A DNA stretch of 45,589 nt from SIG435 sp045530725. Lineage in GTDB: Bacteria; Bacillota; Clostridia; UMGS1810. The notes under the pieces were generated by a model that did no database searches, had not been told where the DNA came from, and saw only the letters and a list, made by a program, of their open reading frames with translations. Positions within the stretch are counted from its first letter, which is position 1; every line of letters begins with the position of its first letter. Position numbers and translations under genes: made by a program. Where the stretch lies: the NCBI GenBank assembly GCA_045530725.1, contig JAZSCT010000023.1, forward strand, positions 1-45,589, written 5' to 3'. Positions 14,827 through 24,120 of this stretch are shown here, piece by piece.

Positions 14827-15627
14827 ATGAGTTTTTTGCAAGGTAAAACAGCAATTATCACAGGAGCAGGATATGCAGTCCTTTCTGACGGAAAGTGCGG
14901 TTCTATCGGTTACGGTATTGCAACTGCATATGCAAAAGAAGGTGCAAATCTTGTAATCACAGGAAGAAATGTATCCAAACTTGAAAAGGCTAAGGAAGAA
15001 CTTGAAAAACTGTATGGCATCAAAGTATTGGCAATATCTGCAGATATTGCAGATGGAAATGACAATGAGGCTATAGCAAAGGATGTTGTGGAAAAGACAA
15101 TCAAAGAATTCGGAAGAATAGATGTTCTTATCAACAACGCCCAGGCATCTGCTTCAGGTGTTACTATCCAGGATCACACAACAGAACAGTTCAATCTTGC
15201 AATGTATTCAGGATTGTATGCAACATTCTATTATATGAAAGCATGTTACCCATATCTTAAAGAAACACAGGGGAGTGTAATAAATTTTGCTTCAGGTGCG
15301 GGACTTTTCGGAAACTACGGTCAATGCTCTTATGCTGCCGCAAAGGAAGGCATCAGAGGTCTTAGTCGTGTTGCTGCAACAGAATGGGCAAAAGACGGCA
15401 TCAATACAAACGTTATCTGTCCGCTTGCATGGACAGCACAACTTGAAAACTTCGAAAAGGCATATCCTGATGCATTTAAGGCAAATGTCAAGATGCCGCC
15501 TGCAGGACATTTCGGAGATAGTGAACTTGAAATCGGAAGAGTATGTGTTCAGCTTGCTTCCCCTGACTTTAAGTTTATGAACGGAGAAACATTGACACTT
15601 GAAGGCGGTATGGGATTAAGACCGTAA
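14827..15627 (+). CDS. short-chain dehydrogenase/reductase
   Basis: NAD(P)-dependent oxidoreductase with a Rossmann fold, 266 residues. Nucleotide-binding region: AIITGAGYAVLSDGKCGSIG, which carries an insertion in the usual TGxxxGxG loop. Then NNAQAS (NNAG-like), Ser in INFASGAG and the catalytic pair in YAAAKEG, and the C-terminal GGMGLRP typical of the class. Substrate cannot be read from sequence. The second of two close ATGs is preferred because ggagag lies at a better distance; the ATG at 14821 is the alternative. Confidence 0.85.
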   Translation: MSFLQGKTAIITGAGYAVLSDGKCGSIGYGIATAYAKEGANLVITGRNVSKLEKAKEELEKLYGIKVLAISADIADGNDNEAIAKDVVEKTIKEFGRIDVLINNAQASASGVTIQDHTTEQFNLAMYSGLYATFYYMKACYPYLKETQGSVINFASGAGLFGNYGQCSYAAAKEGIRGLSRVAATEWAKDGINTNVICPLAWTAQLENFEKAYPDAFKANVKMPPAGHFGDSELEIGRVCVQLASPDFKFMNGETLTLEGGMGLRP

Positions 15628-15684
15628 TTTTTTAAGTAACCTACAGATTGTTTATTATAATTGTATCATACAAATACGGAGAAA

Positions 15685-16530
15685 ATGATGACGGGTATAA
15701 AATCACTTTTTAAAAAGAAAAAACTAAGAATACTTATTCTTTTTATTGCCGTGATAATACTATATGGGATACTGGGCGTATATAATGACAGTAAGGCGTA
15801 TTATGAACCTCATTATCCTATGGAGGATATATCGGATATACTTACTAAGGATAATATTACCAAAGAGGATTATGATAAGATATTCTTAAATACCGGAGTG
15901 ACAGAAGAGTCTGCGAAGGAACTTATAAAAGATGGCAACGAGGCCCTTCTAAGATTTCTTAATACCCATTATTTCAAGAAACCTTCATATAAGAAGTCAT
16001 ACATCGCATTTCCCGTTACTGCAAACGAACTGAACCAGGGGATTCTTACTCCTTTAGTACCTTTAAAAAAGGGTGATGTGCTTATCACATTTAATACACA
16101 CACCCTTTTGTGGAGGCATGGACACAGCGCCATTGTTGTAGATGATCAGGGAGAAAAAATTCTTGAACATATGTCTGTCGGACACAAATCAAGAATCACA
16201 CCATCAATAAGATGGGGGATATATCCGGGCTTTGTGGTATTAAGGCACAAAGACAGTACCATTTCCCGAAAAGCCGCAGATTATGCCAAAGAAAATCTTG
16301 TGGGTGTTTCTTACAACATCCTTGCAGGATTTGGCGAAAAGGACAAATCTGTGAAAGATACTGTGGATTCATCCCATTGTTCGCACATTGTATGGCAGGC
16401 ATATAAGGCGGTGGGATGTGATATTGACAGCGATAAGGGAAGAATCGTTACGCCTTACGATATATCAGAGTATGAGGATTTTTATCCAGTGCAGATATTT
16501 GGTATCAATCCCGAAAGATACATAAAGTAA
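15685..16530 (+). CDS. YiiX-like permuted papain-type amidase, membrane anchored
   Basis: Predicted cysteine peptidase or amidase. Residues 16-32 form an N-terminal membrane helix, so the catalytic domain is outside the cell. The domain has a permuted NlpC/P60 order: a His in WRHGHSAIVVDD (about 145-160) comes before the Cys in SSHCSHIVWQAYKAVG (about 230-245). GDVLITF and RIVTPYDI segments are also typical of the YiiX family (PF05708-like). It might act on cell-wall peptides or lipid amides; the substrate is unknown. The ATG at 15685 follows cggag; the adjacent ATG at 15688 is equally possible. It precedes mfd by 30 bp. Confidence 0.75.
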   Translation: MMTGIKSLFKKKKLRILILFIAVIILYGILGVYNDSKAYYEPHYPMEDISDILTKDNITKEDYDKIFLNTGVTEESAKELIKDGNEALLRFLNTHYFKKPSYKKSYIAFPVTANELNQGILTPLVPLKKGDVLITFNTHTLLWRHGHSAIVVDDQGEKILEHMSVGHKSRITPSIRWGIYPGFVVLRHKDSTISRKAADYAKENLVGVSYNILAGFGEKDKSVKDTVDSSHCSHIVWQAYKAVGCDIDSDKGRIVTPYDISEYEDFYPVQIFGINPERYIK

Positions 16531-16560
16531 TTATTTAAAAAATGATAAGGAGGTGGCAAA

Positions 16561-19500
16561 ATGAAAGGACTTTTAAAAATCAATGAACTTTATCCCGAAC
16601 TGATAGCTATAGAGGATTCTATAAAAGAAAACCGCCAGCCTATACTTGTGTCGGGAGTAAGTGGTTCTCAGAAAACACACCTTATGTATTCTCTGGCAAA
16701 GAGACTTAACAAAAAACTTTTCGTAATTGCCGCCACCGATACTCTTGCAAGAGGGATTTATGAAGATATCCGCTCCCTTGAAGGTGTAGGAGTAAGTCAG
16801 TTTACATCCAAGGAGTATATTTTTTATGATGTGGATGTGGCAACTACTGATGAACAAAGAACGAGAATCGAAGTAATAAACGGACTTGAAAGCGGTTTTT
16901 GTGTTGTCTCATCGTCAAAAGCACTTATGCAATATACTGTAGATAAGGATTTGTATTTATCAAATACCATGAGTCTTTCTGTAGGAGACAGTATTGATAT
17001 GAAAGACCTTATCATATCTCTTGAGACTTTGGGTTATAAGAGAGTATATTCCATTGAGGGTACGGGGCAGTACAGCGTAAGGGGATCTATTGTGGATGTG
17101 TTTTCATCTTCAGCGGACAATCCCTGCCGAATAGAATTTTTTGGAGATGAGATAGATTCTGTAAGGATATTTGATATGTATTCCCAGATGTCTCTTGATA
17201 TGGCAGAAAGTGTGAAAATATATCCTGTAAAAGAACTTCTGTCAAAAAAGGAAACATTATTTTCTGCAAAAGAAAAAGTCATCAGAATGAAAAATGAAAA
17301 CCTTATTTCCGATGCGGAAAAACTTGGTGAAGGAGAATCATTTCTGTCTCTTGATAAATACCTTCCCATGATATACGAAAGTCTCCCCACACTTTTTGAT
17401 TATATGGATGATGATTATCTTTTGTTTGTGGATGATCCACAGAAAGTACTTGCATCTGCAAAGGAATATGAAAAGGAATTTCTTGAAACAGTTGTTTCAT
17501 TTAAAGAAAAGGGACTTTTTCCGAAATGCAAAGGCGATTACATCTTAAGTTTGACTGAATTTGTGGAAAAATTCAGTCATTTTCCGTCAGTATATACTAA
17601 TTCAGTATCTCACTCTGTGGGAGATCTTAAGATAAAGGAAATAGTAAACTTAACTGCAAAGACACTTCCTTCTTACAACGGGAAGACGGGATTTCTCATT
17701 GACGATCTTGATTTCTGGCTTAAGAACAATTACCGCATAGTGATTTTGCTTTCTACTGATTCAAGGATTAAGTCTGTCAAGGATGCACTTGACGAAAACG
17801 GCATAGAATCAGTTGTAAAAAAAGACCTTGATACTTTGCCTGAAAATTCGCAGATTTTTCTCTGCCTTGGTGGGCTTTCTCACAGTTTTGAGTATCCGTC
17901 GGCAAAGACTGTTGTACTGTCTGATTCGTCGCTTTTCAGTACAACCACCAGAAAGATGCGAAGAAGAGCACAGGACCCTAAGTCAAAGATACGCAGTTTT
18001 GACGAATTGAGTATCGGGGATTATGTTGTGCACCGTTTCCACGGAATAGGTCAGTATGCAGGAATAGAAAAGATGACTGTAGATGGTGTGACCAAGGATT
18101 ATATCAAGATAAATTACCGCGGAAGTGACAAACTCTATGTACCCACAAACCAACTTGATGTTCTACACAAATATATGGGGGCGGAAGCGGGTAAGATAAA
18201 ACTAAATAAACTTGGCGGCACAGAATGGGGAAAAACCACATCCAGAGTAAAAGACAGCGTAAAAATCCTTGCCACTTCCCTTATAGATCTTTATGCAGAA
18301 AGGTCAAAGATACAGGGACATACATTTTGTGAAGACACCCCATGGCAACTTCAGTTTGAGTCGGATTTTCCCTATGAGGAAACCAAGGATCAACTTACAG
18401 CCATATCCGATGTGAAATCCGATATGGAAAAGGGTAAGTGTATGGACAGACTTCTTTGCGGTGATGTGGGTTACGGAAAGACCGAAATAGCCCTTCGTGC
18501 GGCTTTTAAGACAGTTATGGAAGGAATGCAGGTGGCATACCTTGTGCCTACCACTATTCTTTGTCAGCAACACTACAACACCTTCACACAGAGAATGTCT
18601 GACTATGCCATTGAAGTGGATATGCTTTCAAGGTTCAGAACCAAATCCCAGCAGAACAAAACTGTTTCGGCTTTGAAGTCAGGAAGATGTGATGTTATAA
18701 TCGGAACACACAGACTTCTTTCAAAGGATATAGATTTCAAGAATCTTGGACTTCTTATCATTGATGAAGAGCAGAGATTCGGCGTGGGGCACAAAGAGAA
18801 GATAAAAGAACTTAAGAAGAGTGTAAATGTGCTTACTTTAAGTGCCACACCTATACCAAGAACCTTAAATATGGCAATGATGGGCATAAGGGACTTAAGT
18901 GTATTAAGTGAACCGCCTGAAAACAGATACCCGGTGCAGACTTTTGTCATGGAAAAGAACGATGTCGTAATACAGAATGCCATTGACCGTGAACTTATGC
19001 GAAACGGACAGGTGTTTTATCTTTATAACAGGGTTGAGGGAATATCCCACAAGGCAAAAGAAATTCAGGATATGTTTCCTGATAAGGTGGTAAGATACGC
19101 TCACGGACAGATGAGCGAAAATGAACTTGAGGAAATAATGCTTGATCTTATAGACGGAGAGATAGATATCCTTATATGTACCACCATTATAGAAACAGGA
19201 CTTGATGTAAGTAATGTAAACACTATCATTATAGAAAATGCCGAGAGACTTGGGCTTTCTCAACTTTATCAGTTAAGAGGAAGAGTAGGGCGTTCATCAA
19301 GACTTGCCTATGCATATCTTATGTACGAAAAGAACAAGGTCTTAGACCAGACTGCACAAAAGAGACTTACTGCGATAAAAGAATTCACAGAATTCGGCTC
19401 GGGATTCAAGATTGCAATGAGAGACCTTGAGATACGAGGAGCGGGAAACCTTCTCGGCAAAGAGCAACATGGTAATATGAATCTTGTAGGCTATGATATG

Positions 19501-20013
19501 TACTGTATGCTTCTGTCAGAGGCAGTAAGTGAACTGAAAGGTGAAAAAGCGAAGCCGAAACTTGAAACCCAGGTAAGTTTTCAACTTGATGCATATATAC
19601 CTTCTGACTATATAAGAGATGAGAAGACAAGGCTTGAAATATACAAAAAGATTGCTACCATATCCACCGAGGAAGATATAATGGATATATCTGATGAACT
19701 TATAGACAGATTCGGAGATTTTTCTCTTCCTGTAAAGAATCTCATAGATATTGCATATATCAAGAATCTTGCATCGGTAAACAATATAACCGAAATTTTA
19801 CAGAAAGACGGATTTATTAACTTTACTCTTGATGACAATATTTCACCAAAGGCAATATGTGAGGTTATGGCAGAGAAGGAAAGAAAGATTATGTTTACAT
19901 CGGGAGAGGTATCATATCTGTGCTACAAATATGACAAAGATATTCTTTATAATGTTAAGATTATATTACAAAACCTTTCAAAAGCAGCACATACGGAAGA
20001 TGATGATATATAA
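16561..20013 (+). CDS. mfd: transcription-repair coupling factor Mfd
   Basis: ATP-driven translocase that removes RNA polymerase stalled at DNA damage and recruits UvrA. The 1150 residues carry all expected parts in order: a UvrB-like N-terminal module with a degenerate P loop (VSGVSGSQKTH), the RNA-polymerase interaction domain (about 480-550, LSIGDYVVHRFHGIGQYAG), helicase motifs including GDVGYGKTE, DEEQRFG, LSATPIPRT and QLRGRVGRS, and the C-terminal TRCF domain. The start follows aaggaggtgg. It is probably cotranscribed with the amidase gene before it and the PrsA gene after it, which starts 37 bp downstream; this order is common in Clostridia. Confidence 0.97.
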   Translation: MKGLLKINELYPELIAIEDSIKENRQPILVSGVSGSQKTHLMYSLAKRLNKKLFVIAATDTLARGIYEDIRSLEGVGVSQFTSKEYIFYDVDVATTDEQRTRIEVINGLESGFCVVSSSKALMQYTVDKDLYLSNTMSLSVGDSIDMKDLIISLETLGYKRVYSIEGTGQYSVRGSIVDVFSSSADNPCRIEFFGDEIDSVRIFDMYSQMSLDMAESVKIYPVKELLSKKETLFSAKEKVIRMKNENLISDAEKLGEGESFLSLDKYLPMIYESLPTLFDYMDDDYLLFVDDPQKVLASAKEYEKEFLETVVSFKEKGLFPKCKGDYILSLTEFVEKFSHFPSVYTNSVSHSVGDLKIKEIVNLTAKTLPSYNGKTGFLIDDLDFWLKNNYRIVILLSTDSRIKSVKDALDENGIESVVKKDLDTLPENSQIFLCLGGLSHSFEYPSAKTVVLSDSSLFSTTTRKMRRRAQDPKSKIRSFDELSIGDYVVHRFHGIGQYAGIEKMTVDGVTKDYIKINYRGSDKLYVPTNQLDVLHKYMGAEAGKIKLNKLGGTEWGKTTSRVKDSVKILATSLIDLYAERSKIQGHTFCEDTPWQLQFESDFPYEETKDQLTAISDVKSDMEKGKCMDRLLCGDVGYGKTEIALRAAFKTVMEGMQVAYLVPTTILCQQHYNTFTQRMSDYAIEVDMLSRFRTKSQQNKTVSALKSGRCDVIIGTHRLLSKDIDFKNLGLLIIDEEQRFGVGHKEKIKELKKSVNVLTLSATPIPRTLNMAMMGIRDLSVLSEPPENRYPVQTFVMEKNDVVIQNAIDRELMRNGQVFYLYNRVEGISHKAKEIQDMFPDKVVRYAHGQMSENELEEIMLDLIDGEIDILICTTIIETGLDVSNVNTIIIENAERLGLSQLYQLRGRVGRSSRLAYAYLMYEKNKVLDQTAQKRLTAIKEFTEFGSGFKIAMRDLEIRGAGNLLGKEQHGNMNLVGYDMYCMLLSEAVSELKGEKAKPKLETQVSFQLDAYIPSDYIRDEKTRLEIYKKIATISTEEDIMDISDELIDRFGDFSLPVKNLIDIAYIKNLASVNNITEILQKDGFINFTLDDNISPKAICEVMAEKERKIMFTSGEVSYLCYKYDKDILYNVKIILQNLSKAAHTEDDDI

Positions 20014-20050
20014 TTAATCTGTATAATTTTAAATATAAACGGAGGACAAA

Positions 20051-21055
20051 ATGAAAAATATTAAAAAATTACTGACAGTTTTATTGGCTGCATCACTTAT
20101 CCTTTCAGCATTCACAGGATGTATTTCAAAGGTTGATACAGTAGCAGAAGTAAATGGCGAAAAGATTACTGAAGAGCATTATGCATTTAAGTATTATCTT
20201 GGATCCACAATCTTTCAGATTCTTTCAAATGTAGGATTGGAAAGAGGCACAGAAACAGCGGACAAATATCTTGAAGATACAGAGATAGAAGAAGGCAAGA
20301 CTGCTATTGATATCTGCAAAGAAGAAGCGCTTAACGCTACAGTAAGACTTCTTGCTGAACTTGAAAAAGCAAAAGAAGACGGACTTACCGTTACAGATGA
20401 AGACAGAGAAAAGATCAAGGCAGATGATGAATATTATATCCAGATGGTAGGCGGCGAAGAAGCCTTCAATGAGCATATCGGAAAACTGGGAATCACAAGA
20501 GAAGAATACGACAAAATGAGCGAAAACTTCACTTTGTCAAACAAACTTCAGGAAAAGTATGTTTCAGTTTCTGATGAAGAAGTGGAAAAGGCTATCAAAG
20601 ATGAAGAATACATCAGCGCAAAGCACATACTGTTTACTACAGTTGACCCTTCCACAAATATGCCTTTGAGCGAAGAAGAAATCGCAGATAAAAAAGCCTT
20701 GGCGGAAAGCACACTTGCAAAGATAAGATCAGGTGCAGACTTCGACAGCCTTATGAATGAACTCAGCGAAGACCCGGGACTTGCCCAGTCACCAAACGGT
20801 TACGCATTCAAAAAAGGTGAAATGGTAGAACCTTTTGAAAATGCAGCATATGCTCTCGAAGAAAACAAAGTAAGTGATATTGTGGAATCGGATTTTGGAT
20901 ATCATATCATCAAGAGAGTGCCTGTGCTTGATGACTTCAAGGAAAGCAAAAAAGCAACTATCCAGACAGACAAATATATCCAACTTGTTGATGAATGGGT
21001 AGAAAAATACGGTATCAAAAAGTTTGAAAAATCACTTAAAGGTATCGATTATTAA
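20051..21055 (+). CDS. prsA: PrsA-like peptidyl-prolyl isomerase lipoprotein
   Basis: Extracytoplasmic folding factor for secreted proteins. A lipoprotein signal ends in the lipobox AFTGC, with Cys23 as the anchor. A SurA-like N-terminal chaperone region (about 30-180) is followed by a parvulin domain (about 190-290; AKHILF, AKIRSGADFDSLMNELSEDPG, GYAFKKGEMVEPFENAAY, GYHIIKR). The 334 residues fit the family. The start follows ggagg. It comes right after mfd and ends at a strong terminator. Given the number of exported proteins encoded nearby, demand for such a foldase is expected. Confidence 0.9.
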   Translation: MKNIKKLLTVLLAASLILSAFTGCISKVDTVAEVNGEKITEEHYAFKYYLGSTIFQILSNVGLERGTETADKYLEDTEIEEGKTAIDICKEEALNATVRLLAELEKAKEDGLTVTDEDREKIKADDEYYIQMVGGEEAFNEHIGKLGITREEYDKMSENFTLSNKLQEKYVSVSDEEVEKAIKDEEYISAKHILFTTVDPSTNMPLSEEEIADKKALAESTLAKIRSGADFDSLMNELSEDPGLAQSPNGYAFKKGEMVEPFENAAYALEENKVSDIVESDFGYHIIKRVPVLDDFKESKKATIQTDKYIQLVDEWVEKYGIKKFEKSLKGIDY

Positions 21056-21071
21056 TTAATGTACTGATTAT

Positions 21072-21106
21072 AAAGCCGACGCTATGTTCGTCGGCTTTGT
21101 TTTTTT
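21072..21106 (+). terminator. terminator after prsA
   Basis: aaagccgac pairs with gtcggcttt and a seven-T run follows. Confidence 0.85.
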
Positions 21107-21182
21107 AATAATACAAACATTTATAAATATACTAAATACAGACCATTTTTGTATAGAAAAAAGACTTATTCGGTATAAAATA

Positions 21183-21210
21183 TTGACAACAAATAATTTT
21201 TTGATATAAA
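21183..21210 (+). promoter_or_regulatory. sigma-A promoter of nagB
   Basis: TTGACA (21183-21188), a 16-nt spacer and TATAAA (21205-21210), about 39 bp before the start codon. Confidence 0.65.
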
Positions 21211-21248
21211 ATATCCTTATAATCCTATTTAGAAAGGTATGGTTAGTA

Positions 21249-21974
21249 ATGAGAGTTATTGTATGTGAAAACTATGACGAAATGTCAGTAAAGGCAGCAA
21301 AGATTGTGGCAAGTCAGTTGATTCTTAAGCCCGACTGCACACTTGGTCTTGCTACAGGTTCTACACCTGTGGGAATGTATAATGAACTTGCTAAGATGAA
21401 TAAAGCAGGCGAGATAGACTTTTCTATGGTTACATCTTTCAATCTTGATGAATATTATCCTATCAAAAAGTCAAATGATCAGAGTTATGATTACTTTATG
21501 AAAGAAAATCTCTTCTCTAAAGTAAATATCGATCTTAATAATACAAATATCCCAAATGGCGAAGCAGATGATCCTGAAGCAGAATGTAAGGCTTACGATG
21601 AAAAGATTAAGAAGAACGGCGGAATAGATCTTCAGGTATTGGGTATTGGTCAGAACGGTCATATCGGATTTAATGAGCCTGATGATTGCCTTATTGCAGG
21701 AACTCATCTTACAGGTCTTACAGACAATACAATCGAAGCAAACTCACGTTTCTTTGAATCAAAAGAAGATGTGCCTACAAAGGCTCTTACAATGGGTATC
21801 GGCACTATTATGCAGGCAAAGACAATCATTATTCTTGCAAGCGGCAAGAATAAGGCGGATATTGTAGCGAAACTTATAAAAGGGGATATTACAACTTCCA
21901 ATCCTTCAAGTATGCTTAAGGTTCATCAGAATGTTATACTCCTCTGTGACAAGGAAGCATATTCTGAGATGTAA
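21249..21974 (+). CDS. nagB: glucosamine-6-phosphate deaminase
   Basis: Converts glucosamine 6-phosphate to fructose 6-phosphate and ammonia, returning amino sugars to glycolysis. The 241 residues match the short Firmicutes form. Substrate loop LGLATGSTPVGMY, SFNLDEYYP, the catalytic LGIGQNGHIGFNEP and the MGIGTIMQAK segment are all present. The start follows gaaagg, and the gene has its own promoter. No nagA or PTS gene is next to it. A nested repeat unit begins immediately after its stop codon. Confidence 0.95.
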   Translation: MRVIVCENYDEMSVKAAKIVASQLILKPDCTLGLATGSTPVGMYNELAKMNKAGEIDFSMVTSFNLDEYYPIKKSNDQSYDYFMKENLFSKVNIDLNNTNIPNGEADDPEAECKAYDEKIKKNGGIDLQVLGIGQNGHIGFNEPDDCLIAGTHLTGLTDNTIEANSRFFESKEDVPTKALTMGIGTIMQAKTIIILASGKNKADIVAKLIKGDITTSNPSSMLKVHQNVILLCDKEAYSEM

Positions 21975-21975
21975 A

Positions 21976-22281
21976 ATAAGGAAATGTAAAAATTGCCCAT
22001 ATCGTGAAAGGCAGAGAATAAATATAGAATCTTTTTAAATGTAGAAACTATTGCATTTTTGATGCAATAGTTTCTTTTTTTATATGCCTTTCACTATGTG
22101 CAAACATTCGCCTGCGTAGTATAAACATACAACTTTGGCTCTGTTTGTCCATTCTGAACAATTTTTCCTATTTCCTTAAAGGTTGCTACGTCTTGGATTG
22201 GACAAATATTCACCTTCGCAGTATCACATACAGCTTTGGTTCTATTTGTCCAATCCAAGTAATTTTTCCTATTTCCTAAAT
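21976..22281. repeat. nested inverted-repeat element, unit A
   Basis: It starts 2 bp past the nagB stop and shares its plan with 29834-30400. A left end (ataaggaaatgtaaaaatt) is complementary in outline to the right end (aatttttcctatttcctta). Inside are a 10-bp perfect stem, gtgaaaggca (22004-22013) with tgcctttcac (22085-22094), that encloses a terminator hairpin, and a further module ending gtttgtccattctgaac. An extra module with its own right end follows: a 17-bp perfect stem at 22192-22208 and 22243-22259. No protein is encoded. It could be a structured RNA or a non-autonomous element. Confidence 0.7.
22043..22081 (+). terminator. terminator after nagB, inside repeat unit A
   Basis: A 14-bp perfect stem, agaaactattgcat/atgcaatagtttct, with a 5-nt loop is followed by a T run. 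It would end nagB transcription. Confidence 0.85.
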
Positions 22282-22345
22282 ATTGGTATAGTTTTTGAAA
22301 TATATGCCAGTTGACAAAAAAACATATCTTTTTGACAAAAGAATG

Positions 22346-22375
22346 TTGAAACAGTATATTTTCTCTCCGTATAAT
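22346..22375 (+). promoter_or_regulatory. promoter of the broken secreted gene
   Basis: TTGAAA (22346-22351), an 18-nt spacer and TATAAT (22370-22375). The promoter appears intact although the gene it serves is decayed. Confidence 0.55.
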
Positions 22376-22415
22376 AGAAACAGGAAGTAATATTATTATG
22401 AATGGAGGACAAACA

Positions 22416-23022
22416 ATGAAAAAAGTTTTGGGTATTTCTCTTAGTATCCTTTTGGTAATAAGTATGCTTTGCGGTACTGTTTTTGCCGATTCAAGAGTAT
22501 ATTGGGAGATAAAGGATGTGCTTGAACATCCCAACGACCACAGACCTGTTCCTACAGAGTTTACAAAAAGCAAGGACTTTCGGACGTAACATTATGACAG
22601 ACTTTTCCCCGGTGTTACAACATATAAAACAAACTCTGCGGGATTGTTCATGTATTTTCGGGAGTGCCAAAGGGTAACTTCGATCACGTTCACGTATTTT
22701 CTATGCTTAACCAGTCAAGGAAGAAACTTATGACAAAACTTCTCGATATGGGTGGCAATCTTACAATCTATTATCCCCTTGATCCAAAAATCCTTTTAAA
22801 AGCGGCAATCACGCCTGATGATGAACTTATGGTGGCGTACTTCAATATCAGCCTGTACTGTTATGACAGGATGTATCTTAAATATGACAAAGAATTTTTA
22901 AGTATCAAGTACCTTGACAAAGATGGTACAAGAAGGATTGCAAGTATGAAATAAAAGACGGGATGATAGTCATTGACAGACCGTCCATGGTTCTTCATCC
23001 TGAAATTCTGTTTATCAGATAA
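22416..23022 (+). pseudogene. decayed secreted glycan-active protein
   Basis: A good ribosome site (ggagg) and a clean signal peptide (ending GTVFA) start a frame that stops after 57 codons at 22589. Its sequence HRPVPTEFTKSKD recurs in the GH10 enzyme at 27560 after its stalk domain. A second segment (22664-22954) reads MLNQSRKKLMTKLLDMGG and LKAAITPDDELMVAYFNIS, and a third, shifted, frame ends EIKDGMIVIDRPSMVLHPEILFIR. These last parts resemble the C-terminal beta domain of a glycoside hydrolase, family not determined. At least two frameshifts or deletions separate the pieces; most of the middle is gone. Confidence 0.7.
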
Positions 23023-23042
23023 AAATACATATTGATAAAAAG

Positions 23043-23084
23043 GACTTGCCTCAATCATGATTGATTTTTCGGGACAAGTCTTTT
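23043..23084 (+). terminator. terminator-like hairpin after the pseudogene
   Basis: gacttg pairs with caagtc around an inner palindrome tcaatcatgattga, followed by TTTTG. Confidence 0.5.
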
Positions 23085-23183
23085 GTATTTGAAATTCGGT
23101 ACAAATCTTCCCATAATAACAAATGTTGACATATATTTTTTCATATGTTAGAATTAATCATAATATGAAAAGGGGAGATAGCA

Positions 23184-23525
23184 GTGCTTAAAAGAAGAGA
23201 TATTGTAGTAGCAATAATTCTGTCTATAGTCACATGTGGTATTTATAGTATAGTCTGGTTTGTAAACCTTACAGATGATATTAATTGTGTGTCCAACCAT
23301 GTCGGGGACACATCAGGCGGAGTGTCACTTTTGCTCACACTTGTAACCTGCGGTATATATGGATGGGTATGGTATTTCAAAATGGGTGAAAAACTGGATG
23401 AGGCTTCTGTGATGAGAGGTATGCCTGCACAGTCCAGAGGGATTTTGTATCTGGTATTGGGACTTTTCGGATTGGGAATAGTATCCTATGCCCTGATGCA
23501 GGATTCGCTAAATAAATTAATTTAA
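23184..23525 (+). CDS. DUF4234 membrane protein
   Basis: A 113-residue protein with three membrane helices. The first two are near repeats: VTCGIYSIVWFVN and VTCGIYGWVWYFKMGEKLDEA, the hallmark of DUF4234. No function is known. GTG at 23184 is used because agggga lies at correct spacing and no ATG is available before the first helix. The next gene, a DUF2752 protein, is often linked with such genes in Clostridia, but here a terminator hairpin stands between them. Confidence 0.8.
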   Translation: MLKRRDIVVAIILSIVTCGIYSIVWFVNLTDDINCVSNHVGDTSGGVSLLLTLVTCGIYGWVWYFKMGEKLDEASVMRGMPAQSRGILYLVLGLFGLGIVSYALMQDSLNKLI

Positions 23526-23531
23526 CTTTTG

Positions 23532-23570
23532 TTGCTGCATTGTTGAAATGATGATGCAGCAATATTTTTA
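23532..23570 (+). terminator. terminator after the DUF4234 gene
   Basis: ttgctgcat pairs perfectly with atgcagcaa; TATTTTTA follows. Confidence 0.75.
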
Positions 23571-23611
23571 TCCTTAAAAACTGTCGATAATACATTTGAA
23601 GGAAGATTGTT

Positions 23612-24007
23612 TTGGTAGAAGAAAAGATGAAAGAAAGACTTACTGTTGAACTTAAAAAACACATCGTTATCTTTGGTATCGGACTTATATATTATCTGTG
23701 GGTTGTGATTACAGATATTTATATTCCATGCATATTCAGAGTGCTTACGGGATATAAGTGTCCCGGTTGCGGTATAGCACATATGTTTGTTGCAATTTCA
23801 CAGTTTGATTTAAGCGGTGCATTTCTGGCAAATCCACTTATGTTTATATTTTTACCTTTGTGGGGGATTATTTATGGTGTAAGTATGGTTTATTATATCA
23901 AAACAGGAGAGAAAATGAATGGGGGAAAGATTGTTAAGTTTCTTGAATATTCATTCCTTTTGCTGATATTTGTTTTCTGGATAGTGAGAAATATATATGG
24001 GATATAA
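23612..24007 (+). CDS. DUF2752 membrane protein
   Basis: A protein of 131 residues with three or four membrane helices. It has the DUF2752 signature TGYKCPGCGIAHMFVA followed by a short loop and a Phe/Leu-rich helix (ANPLMFIFLPLWGI). The CPGCG motif could bind metal, but the role is unknown. A TTG start at 23612 has ggaag upstream; an ATG at 23627 is the alternative with a weaker site. It ends at a strong bidirectional hairpin. Confidence 0.78.
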   Translation: MVEEKMKERLTVELKKHIVIFGIGLIYYLWVVITDIYIPCIFRVLTGYKCPGCGIAHMFVAISQFDLSGAFLANPLMFIFLPLWGIIYGVSMVYYIKTGEKMNGGKIVKFLEYSFLLLIFVFWIVRNIYGI

Positions 24008-24029
24008 CTACTGAAAATTCACAAAAAAT

Positions 24030-24073
24030 AATCTCTCAGAATGAAATTATTAATCCATTCTGAGAGATTTTTG
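24030..24073. terminator. terminator after the DUF2752 gene
   Basis: A 14-bp perfect stem, aatctctcagaatg/cattctgagagatt, with a 12-nt loop and a TTTTTG tail. Confidence 0.85.
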
Positions 24074-24120
24074 TTTTGTTTAATCCCTTTGTATGTGTGA
24101 GGTATAAGGGGTAAATTATG

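Noticed and set aside
16573..19838. Several long minus-strand reading frames across mfd
   Set aside because: They are shadows of the highly conserved mfd coding sequence and lack start signals.
22664..22954. A stand-alone 96-residue gene
   Set aside because: It has no ribosome site, lacks a plausible protein start and continues in another frame as part of a larger broken hydrolase.
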